This document shows, one piece after another, positions 56,097-64,000 of a stretch of DNA of 64,000 nucleotides (position 1 is the stretch's first letter; each line of letters starts with the position of its first letter). This DNA comes from Heliocidaris tuberculata (taxonomy: Eukaryota > Echinodermata > Echinoidea > Camarodonta > Echinometridae): NCBI GenBank assembly GCA_025618425.1, contig CM046844.1, forward strand, positions 15,192,076 through 15,256,075, read 5' to 3'. The notes beneath the pieces were generated by a model. That model ran no database searches and was not told the DNA's origin. It saw only the letters and a list, made by a program, of their open reading frames with translations. A program made the translations under genes and the position numbers.

Positions 56097-56389
56097 GTCA
56101 CATAAAAGTACATGTTGATGATAGATCTACTGGGGTGGTATTCTGAGCACCATTTTATCTGTGAAATATTTTATCTCTTTGTATTATGAGACCACATTTT
56201 ATCTCAGATTTTTTTGGAGTCTCACGATCTTACCTCTTGCATACCTTGCACTTTGATATGCATGGTACATGGGCAGGAGTGTCACTTTGATCCCCATTTC
56301 CATTAAAACACACATTATGAAGTAAAGGTGCAATACACTCTGTACCAAGGAGCGAGATTCTATTGGTTGAGTATGCTAGAGGTGAGAAC

Positions 56390-56585
56390 TAACAACATTT
56401 TTTATTGGATAATGGATATAAAATGGGCGGGTCCCGATGAGATAAAATACTGATTTTTTTTTTTTTAATCTTAACCGATTTTGGAGATTTTTGTTCAGAA
56501 GTGAATGTATATTTATATGTATTTTAAAATGTATTGTTGATTGTATTGAATAAATAGCCTCTGAAGAGGTAAAATAAAAAAAAAG
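56390..56585 (+). mobile_element. 3' tail of a non-LTR retroelement
   Basis: Ends TTGAATAAATAGCCTCTGAAG followed by AGGTAAAATA and an A-run. Same type as 830-960. Confidence 0.45.
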
Positions 56586-56845
56586 TAAAGTCATAATGGT
56601 GTTTTTCTTTTTTATGCCTTCACCCTCTGAAGGTGGTGCCAGAGGCAGTATGTTTTGGGATTGTTCGTCTACCACCCTGCTTTCTCGTTCTCACAATAAC
56701 TCAAGAAGCATTTGAGGTAAGAACTTTTAACTTTGGTGGTAGTATGTATCATGGTGAATAGACACCCTGATTAGATTTGGGGTATGTAGGTCAAAGGCCA
56801 AGGGTCAGAGAGGTCACTTCTGACATTGCAGGAGCAAATGTCATA
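56586..56845 (+). repeat. Dispersed repeat, copy 2
   Basis: Matches 53094-53330. The DR1-like site here is AGGTCAAAGGCCA (56788-56800), with one mismatch. Confidence 0.8.
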
Positions 56846-56851
56846 ACCCCC

Positions 56852-57196
56852 CCCCCCCGGACAACTACACCCCAGGACAATTACCATCTGGACAACTAAC
56901 CCTCCCCCCCCCCCCCCCAGATTCTGGGGATAGTTGTTCATGTGAGTGGGGGAGGGGTAATTGTCCTTGGGGGTAATTGTCCTACAGGGTAGTTGTCCAG
57001 GGGATCAAATGTTGGGGGTAGTCTGGGGCTGATTGTCCTGGGGTAAGTGTTCTTTTTTTTTTTTTTTTTTTTTTTGGGGGGGGGGGGGGGTAATTGACCT
57101 GGGGTATAGTTTTCAAGGGGGTAGTTGTCCTGGGGGTAGTTTTCCAGGGGATAGTTTTCAGGGGATATTGTTATCCAGGGTGTACTTGTCCTAGAA
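56852..57196 (+). repeat. G-rich GTAGTTGTCC array
   Basis: C-rich then G-rich units ending GTACTTGTCCTAGAATAG, followed by TCACCCTTCC and GTACAGGCTGTTG, homologous to the right flank of the composite at 51674-53026. Contains a T-run/G-run junction at 57053-57091. Confidence 0.8.
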
Positions 57197-57283
57197 TAGT
57201 CACCCTTCCTTGTGTACAGGCTGTTGCGTATAAATGTACATGTAGATGATTGATCCACAGATCGCCAGATCTACTTACATGTA

Positions 57284-57545
57284 AAGTCATAATGGTGTTT
57301 TTCTTTTTTATGCCTTCACCCTCTGAAGGTGGTGCCAGAGGCAGTATGTTTTGGGATTGTTCGTCTACCACCCTGCTTTCTCGTTCTCACAATAACTCAA
57401 GAAGCATTTGAGGTAAGAATTCAACTTTGGTGGTAGTATGTATCATGACAGGTAGACACTCTGGTTAGATTTGGGATGTCTACGTCAAAGGTCAAGGGTC
57501 CGAGAGGTTACTTCTAACATTTGTTGATGTTCCATTAATGAAGAA
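57284..57545 (+). repeat. Dispersed repeat, copy 3
   Basis: Nearly identical to copy 2; together with the intervening array it forms a local ~700-bp tandem duplication. Confidence 0.8.
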
Positions 57546-57594
57546 ACTTGGTGCTGCTACATGTATGTATCACCATATAGAGAGATGATCTTCC

Positions 57595-57712
57595 AGACAA
57601 CTACCCCCTAGGCAACTACGCCATAGGACAATTACTCCCTGGACAACTACCCTCCCCCCCCCCTGGATTCTGGGGTATTTGTTCAAGGGAGTGATGGGGG
57701 GGGGGGGGGGTT
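57595..57712 (+). repeat. Truncated GTAGTTGTCC array
   Basis: Only the C-rich side and a short G-run remain; the context CATATAGAGAGATGATCTTC matches that before 55540. Confidence 0.7.
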
Positions 57713-58174
57713 TCACTCATGTATGGTATTTTTTTAAGGGTCTAAATCGAAAGTTATTGAGCCAAACCACAAAATTGTAGAATTTTTGCAAAGGGACAAG
57801 GGATTATCCAAAAGTCATTATGTTTCCTTCTATGTCACCTTAATGAAAGCAAATTTCAGGCTTTTTTTTTTTTTTTTTACTATTGTAACCAGTGATAAGT
57901 GTTCCTTAAAAACTCTCACCAAATGTATAGCAATCTGCTGTATGAGAAGTAGAAAGACAAAAACTCATTTTCATTTCAACAAGTCATAGAAGTCATTCTC
58001 CTCTCTGCAAAGTTGGTGAAATTTACAGATTGTGGCAGACCTTTGAGTTACTTTGAGACCTAGTTTGCTGAAAATCAGACCATCCATTGTGAGGTCCTGC
58101 AATTCTTCTTAATCGCATGTCAATCCAAAATCAAATAGCACATCATCATTACATTTGCACTAAAACACAATTTA

Positions 58175-58198
58175 TGTGTGTGTGTGTGTGTGTGTGTG
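58175..58198 (+). repeat. (TG)n microsatellite
   Basis: Twelve TG units. Confidence 0.9.
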
Positions 58199-58206
58199 AA
58201 ACCCAT

Positions 58207-58276
58207 TGTTAAATTCAAAGATATATGCAAAAGATTCTTTTGCATAATATATCTTTGTAAATCTTTGAATTTAACA
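58207..58276. other. 70-bp hairpin-forming sequence
   Basis: TGTTAAATTCAAAGAT pairs with ATCTTTGAATTTAACA, and inside it ATATGCAAAAGA pairs with TCTTTTGCATA. The 3' arm has an extra ATCTTTGTAA. The size is similar to a microRNA precursor, but it could be a small foldback remnant. Confidence 0.45.
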
Positions 58277-58375
58277 ACATTGTAGTATTTTCTTATTGGA
58301 ATATTCATGCAAACACAGTAATGCATGATGAATATAATAAAATACAATGCATTAAAAGAGACTGAAAATTTAAAA

Positions 58376-58620
58376 AGTTCAATTTAATTCAATTCGGTTC
58401 AATGTTTTATTATCCATAATAAACAATGGAAATTTGCTTTGTTTACATGCACATACACAGAAAAGTTGATACATAATAAAACAAAGTTCTTGAAAGTCAC
58501 AGAAAAAATTACTGATATAAAAAGACAAAAAGAATAAAAGAAAATGAGAATGTACAGTATGAGGCCTTGACGCCTTGTATTGAATTCTACTTATTTTGCG
58601 TAAAATGAGTATCAAACTGA
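58376..58620 (-). mobile_element. Probable LINE 3' end (minus strand)
   Basis: On the minus strand it ends AACATTGAACCGAATTGAAT with GAATT repeats after TTGTTTATTATGGATAATAA. A repetitive short-word tail of this kind is usual for CR1/L2-like 3' ends. Confidence 0.35.
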
Positions 58621-58974
58621 GTTACGGCTTACAAGTGCACGAGTTGTGTACATGTATGTAATCATATAACTTACAAGGTAGAGACAAATATAACTCAGTG
58701 TATTCAGTATAATATTGTGGTATGAGAGATATTGTTAGTTTGAGTAAAAATACATAGTAAATTAAAGAAAAAATGCAATGCAAAAGAATTGACTTGCCGT
58801 TTGATGAAAATGGCCCAAGAAGATAGAAACAATGCGCAATGGGTAAGGTTAATGTAGGTTCCCTTCAGGTAGCTGAGCTATTTCTTTGTTGGTCATTTAC
58901 ACATTTTATTAGTATACCAAGGGTCTCTTACATAAATCTTGTAATAAATCAAACCCGCTCCCAGATTATCATTG

Positions 58975-59512
58975 CTAAAAGGGAAAGTCCACCCTCATTA
59001 CAAGTTGGTTTTAAAGGAAGCAGAAAAATGAAAGAAACTGATCAGTGAAGGTTTGAGCAAAATGTGATAAGAAGTAAGAAAGTCATGAATTTTTGAAGTT
59101 GTAATCAATCAAGCACAAATTGACAACTCTGTGACATACCTGGTGAGTTCCTCTCCCATTTTCCCTGTACCCATAAGTCATTAATTTTCATTTTCTCTAA
59201 AGAAAATATTCAAACATACATGCACCTTAGATATAATCATTGCTCATATGTTTTTACACAAAACCTGTATGAAACAAATCTATTCCTTAATCAGAAACTA
59301 AGAAAATGCAAATTTATGACATTTTCTGTACTGAGCAAATCGGAGAGGAGCTCGCAAGATATGACATGGAGTTGCCAATTTGTGTTTGATTGATTACCAC
59401 TTCAAAAATTCATAACTTATTTCTTATCAGATTTTTCTCAAACTTTTACTATTCTGTTTCTCTCATTTTTCTGCTTTTATTCAAATCAATTAAATACCAG
59501 GGTAGACACTTT
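58975..59512. mobile_element. Foldback element related to 7714-8232
   Basis: The left arm (GAAAGTCCACCCTC, then AAGCAGAAAAATGAAAGAAA and GTAAGAAAGTCATGAATTTT) is inverted at the right (AAAATTCATAACTTATTTCT, then GGTAGACACTTT). The middle CTCCTCTCCGATTTGCTCAG-type block, read on the minus strand, also matches the 7714-8232 element. Confidence 0.8.
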
Positions 59513-60108
59513 GATAGTTTGTCTATGATTATTTCAGTGAAATGCACACTTGGGGAAAAAGTAAAGTCATTTTATTTTTGTTTATTTATATGTTCATTCA
59601 TGTACTTTATTGTAATTATTTCTTTCTTGCTCCTTTGTATTAATTACAGTCTATTTTGGAGTGATGTAATATAAAACTGAGGAAAGAGTTTTGCTGTCAA
59701 CTAGTTCAAGACTCCCAAGCTTATTTCTCAGCAAACAGAACTGACCCCATTCAGCAGTATATCAGGTACATGTAGTAGTGGTTTGTTTTGTTTGATTTTT
59801 TTGACATGCCTTATATGTATTTCCTTTGTTTGTTGTTGTTTGTTTTAATTGGTGTCTTCTTTTCATATACAAGCTCCATGTTTGTTTTCATGAAATCTTC
59901 AAGTGTAAGTTTTGTTATGATTTCCTATACTGGAGCCAGCCCCTGGACCTATTCCCAGATGATCATAATTGAAAATTGAAATTTTGCTTTCTTCCGTCAT
60001 TATGAACGTAAGATATAATACACATCATGGAAGAAAGAGGGCATCCTTATCTGGCCTTAATATTAAGAGAGTCCTAATAACTCAAATATTTTGTGCTTTA
60101 TACTGTAG

Positions 60109-60180
60109 GAAGCCAAACGAAATTTACCCTCAGATGGCACTTGTTTTATTTTGTCTGATGGGTCTACAGTGATAAAGTGA
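60109..60180 (+). CDS. Candidate terminal exon, plus-strand gene
   Basis: The acceptor TTTATACTGTAG is followed in phase 0 by EAKRNLPSDGTCFILSDGST, then VIK and TGA. Composition is protein-like for its length. It could follow the phase-0 donor at 49008, directly or through unseen exons. No homolog recognised. Confidence 0.3.
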   Translation, partial: EAKRNLPSDGTCFILSDGSTVIK

Positions 60181-61081
60181 CATGTGAAAAATTAATTCAG
60201 ACCTTACTCGGTTATTGATCCTCAGTCAAAATGAGCTTGTAACTTTTATTTAAGGGATTTCATTCGATTCCATATGGTTGTTTGAGGATAAAAAATGTGA
60301 TGATGTCTACAAGTATTAACTATCACATTTTGTCCACGTGGGTAGCAAATTCAAACTCTGAAATAATTGCAATTTTCCACAATATTAAAACATAAAGATT
60401 CACTGCAATGCATTGATAAACCATCTTTGCAAATATGCATTTACATTGGCATATTTTCATTATTTACAATTTTTTTATGTACAGTTATAATGCCAACTCC
60501 AAATATCTTTAAAAGCAATGTGATACCTATATACTTCTAATATGCACTCATTGTTAATTTTGTCATAGTTTGAATAACTTGCTAGACTCTGATCATGAGT
60601 CTCTTAACTCCCATTGCTTAGGGGTTTCGTCTGTTTTGAGATTTTACCAAAGCACAAACAATGCTTTCTTTTCAAACATGCTATTCTTTAAACTGATTCA
60701 CTTGCTTATGTACATACATGTGTGGCTAGTAAGCAGCTTTGCATAGTGCAGAATTCATTGGTAGGGTTTGTTGCATAAACCTTAATGTGCCTTGACATTT
60801 AGACAAAATTCTGGTAACACAAGTCTCTCTAAAAAGCCCAAGAAGGCAATCTTTGAAATCACTATTGTAGGTTATGATGCCAGTATCATTTTCATTCATT
60901 GGAAGGGCAGATTTAAGTAACTTATATAAAAAAGTGGTGGGAGACCCATCTTAGCAAAGATAATGATGAGCTTTTAGCTTCAAGTATTTTCCAAACTAAT
61001 AGATATCATCTTCAAATGTTTTGATATGAATTCATTTCTATTTTCACCATCCAGTCTGCCATCTCTTATATCTCTTTGCAG

Positions 61082-61225
61082 GTCTGGACTGACATGAGGT
61101 ACCCAAATGGCATCAGTTTCATCAAGAATTTTAAGAAACTTCAGCCAGTAATTTGTAAGCTGCCGTTCTATAAAGCTTTTGGATGTGGGGCTACTTTCGC
61201 ATTCATGTTTTTATTGAAGATGTGA
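61082..61225 (+). CDS. Candidate terminal exon, alternative
   Basis: After ATATCTCTTTGCAG a phase-0 frame reads VWTDMRYPNGISFIKNFKKL and continues 47 codons to TGA. The acceptor is the best in this region. It might be coding only in its first third. It competes with 60109-60180 as an end of the plus-strand gene. Confidence 0.25.
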   Translation, partial: VWTDMRYPNGISFIKNFKKLQPVICKLPFYKAFGCGATFAFMFLLKM

Positions 61226-63349
61226 TAACTTTTGATTTTAATGAAATGTCAAAATTGAACATAACGAAACAAGGCAAAAAGTGTATTACCTGATTCGGAA
61301 TGAATAAGCTGCCCCATATTCCTTTTCTTAGCCCTGTATCCAACATATTTGAATGGAAAACATATGACTTTAATGACCAGTAGAGGACCTTTCGCATTTC
61401 ATTTAGACATAACTTTATGATTTTTTTTTCCCCATCCAGGTGTTCACATTTCACATATATCCATCAATGTCTGTGATAAAAGTTAAGCCATATGAATGTA
61501 TAACCATTTCTTAATAAGTAATGGCTTATTCAATGAAATTGGGACTGGGAGTTCGAGAATTATTATCTCAAGCATTGTGAATGCACAAGTGTGATGAAAA
61601 TTACGTTATATGTTCAGAATTTAAGATGGTGAACAATCTACAGGTTTTTCACAAAATTAATGCCAGTGTTTCTGTACTCATGCACCAATATTGAATCATA
61701 ATCTTGTGTTTTTTAATGGAATTCTGTTTTGATAGAAACTGGTGCAAAGTAATTTGAATTGCTCATCATGCATTTATTGCATTGATTAGGTTGTTTCTAC
61801 CGGGAAATTTTTTAAGAGTTAACAAAAATATGCTGTAAATTACATGCTGTATATTATGTACATGCTGTAGAGCACAAATCAAATTTGCACAGGATGTTAT
61901 ATCTATGTGGTTTTGAACAATCAGTTCGATGTCTTATCATTTGCTCATTATTAGTACATGTATTTTATATTTTTGTTGTAAAACATTGGTTTTGTACACA
62001 TTTATATTATTCATTTGTAGGCCTGGTGTTGAACATTCAGTGAAAAATGTCAAAATTACTTTTCAGTAGATCATCAAATCATCTAAAAGGACTACATTTC
62101 TTCTAAGTGTCTGTTAGCATGCTCACTATTGTTCTTATTAGTTCCTCATTCCACTGATTTTTTTTTTTTTTTTTTTTTTTTTTACTGCTCAGTATACTTA
62201 CTTGCATGTATATATACCAAGTCTGCACAAATTTGAGATTGTATTTTTTTCTGTAATCTATTGATCCTGCATTTTGGCTTCATAGATCACTCAACACTTT
62301 ATGCACAGACTGTATTGACTTTGTGCAATTGATTTTTTTGGTGGGGGGGGGGGGGGTCGCTATTATTCTGTCATAGATGTATATGTGGAAATTATTGTCT
62401 AATCCCCATTAATTGGAAATTCAGATTTGATGTTAAGTTTCCTTACAAACCAAGCTCCAAATTACATGTGAATATAAATCAGTTATATGGAGCCGTATAT
62501 TTGGGTCTTACAAAGTGTTAGGGTACAGTCTCATCTCATCATCATTTTAAGAAATGTAGGGAGGACACCCTTTCAGTCGAAATTCATGAAACATGAAGTA
62601 AAGTTGAAATTATTATCACTATCCAGTTGTCTAATGCTATGCGTCTAGATGTAACATGTACACCTTGGTTTTAATGCACATGTGCAAAATATGTCCAAGT
62701 ATATTCACTGCAATAATATTTATGTGCTTAGCATTTTACTACATTAATTGATGAGAAAACGTCAACTACTATCTACCTCAAGTTATCATCTTTTTATATG
62801 GCAGCTTGTAACTTTTCTAGGAGTAATTTTTCCAGCACTCTTTCATAGAGCATGCATGATTTTCTGATAATAATTCACTGTTGTCTACTAGTATATAATT
62901 CATGTTATTTCTATATTATGGTTATAGTTATTGCTGTTGTTTTCTTGTTATTTTTGTCATACATGTAACTTCTAATGTCCAATTATTACATGCTTCATGT
63001 ACAAATGTTACAATGTATTTAAAGGTGTATCTATACTATCTTGTTTTGTTTTTTATTCATAAAATACAGTCAAGTGTTGAAATGTATATTTCTTGTGAAT
63101 TTCTTTTTCATCTTGGTTTTATTGGCAGGGGTACAGTGCATGCATTATAATTACTAGTTAGTTGAGTTAAAAACTATTGAACCAAGAAGGTAATTCGTAC
63201 TTATTGGATTGGGATATTCTATTATATCCATTTAAGGTTTAACTTTTCTTTTTCTTTTTTCTTTTTCTTTTTTTTTTTTTTTTTTTTTGGGGGGGGGGGG
63301 GTCATGGCAAGTCATCAGTGATCTGAATCTATATGTGTGTGTGTGAGTC

Positions 63350-63505
63350 CAGTGGCGGATCTACATAGGGGGAAAACCAGCTGTGCCCCCTCTTTTGAAA
63401 CCCAACTGGCATACCTTAAGTACACAATGAAAAAAATTTCCCCCTTGATTGTATACTTTTCCGGCTCTGTGCCCCCTCTTTTACGAAATCCTGGATCCGC
63501 CCCGG
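63350..63505. mobile_element. 156-bp hAT-like MITE, 8-bp TSD
   Basis: Starts CAGTGGCGGATCTACATAGG and ends CCTGGATCCGCCCCGG. TGTGAGTC is repeated exactly at 63342-63349 and 63506-63513. Same family as 22632-22849, with a diverged right end. Confidence 0.88.
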
Positions 63506-63513
63506 TGTGAGTC

Positions 63514-64000
63514 ATTCACTGAATTAAAACTTTGATATAAGTGCATTGCATTTATTTATTGTGTTTTTCATGTAACATTTTGCATGACATTGACTACTCC
63601 TTTTGATATCTACAGAAGTGTGGTTGTGTATGATTATATTTATTATAATTGACCAAGTTTCAACTCCCCCCCCCCCCCCCAATTTCAAGGTATATATAAC
63701 TGTATTTTCATTTGAAATTAAATGTTAAGGGAAAATTGACGGCAACAGTAAAGATGCTTGGTGAATATAGAATTTCATCTCAACATGATCTGATAAGGTT
63801 TTAAAGATTGGAATGTACATGTACCAACTAAAAAGTATGTGACCAAATAAAGTATTTGCTCACTAATGCAATATGAAATGCATTAAAAAGTCAAAAGCGT
63901 ATCTGTAAATGTGTATAAATGTATGCCAAAATTTTTAGTTTCTATGGTATCAATAGTTTGAAGAACTTGGAGGTACTTGTATGAGAGAAAGTGTTGATTA
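63514..64000. other. AT-rich spacer with AATAAA
   Basis: AATAAA at 63846-63851 is a possible polyadenylation signal for a plus-strand transcript. No coding sequence. Confidence 0.4.

Larger units (their letters stand above)
59513..63349. other. AT-rich, largely non-repetitive region
   Basis: Two candidate exons (60109-60180 and 61082-61225) are the only coding signs. A T-run at 62158-62183 and G-runs at 62342-62356 and after 63288 break it. It could be intron or long 3' untranslated sequence of the plus-strand gene. Confidence 0.4.

Overview
The window is eukaryotic, AT-rich, intron- and repeat-dominated DNA with no bacterial-type gene organisation. The mix of a Ty3/Gypsy LTR retrotransposon, LINE fragments, a tRNA-derived SINE, many foldback (inverted-repeat) elements, long G/C homopolymer runs and frequent ACATGTACATGTA-type motifs suggests a marine invertebrate. 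An echinoderm such as a sea urchin is the best guess, but this is inference from style and not a proven assignment. A run of exactly 500 N (20345-20844) marks a scaffold gap.

Layout. 1-960: reverse-transcriptase remnant, a SINE in TG-rich DNA, and a retroelement tail. 1765-6990: a recent 2.6-kb head-to-tail duplication whose units each carry two foldback elements. 7.0-13.7 kb: AT-rich spacer with foldback elements and a duplicated 470-bp TIR element. 13.68-18.85 kb: a 5.2-kb structure with matching termini, filled with ACCAGTAGAAACCAGT-type arrays (231-bp monomers in 461-bp dimers) and carrying a nested LINE. 19-32 kb: G-runs, the gap, short hAT-like elements, nested foldbacks and an isolated signal-peptide exon. 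34.5-36.4 kb: a 1.9-kb hAT-like element with a perfect 8-bp target duplication. 39377-48587: a complete-length, very young Ty3/Gypsy element. 49-57.7 kb: a nested set of foldback and G-rich array elements. 57.7-64 kb: mostly AT-rich non-repetitive DNA.

The only substantial coding capacity is the Gypsy element. It has Gag with a zinc knuckle, and Pol with protease, RT, RNase H and integrase. The integrase C-terminus ends in a PHD finger resembling H3K4me3-reading PHD fingers. Its two LTRs differ at one visible position in 243, but the integrase core has lost the segment holding the third catalytic acidic residue. Gag and Pol overlap in the -1 frame and a GGGAAAC heptamer sits in the correct register.

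Host genes appear only as isolated candidate exons: a minus-strand pair at 38717-38801 and 36522-36593; a plus-strand first exon at 48957-49007 with possible downstream exons near 60.1 and 61.1 kb; a signal-peptide exon at 28416-28518; and a minus-strand exon at 20903-20978. If the exon calls are right, the Gypsy element landed between two divergent genes that were about 1 kb apart, which fits a PHD-guided preference for promoter chromatin. That link is a hypothesis. The second notable system is a family of foldback elements whose arms are tandem arrays of a GTAGTTGTCCTGGGGG-like unit, with 9-bp target duplications, reminiscent of Drosophila FB elements.
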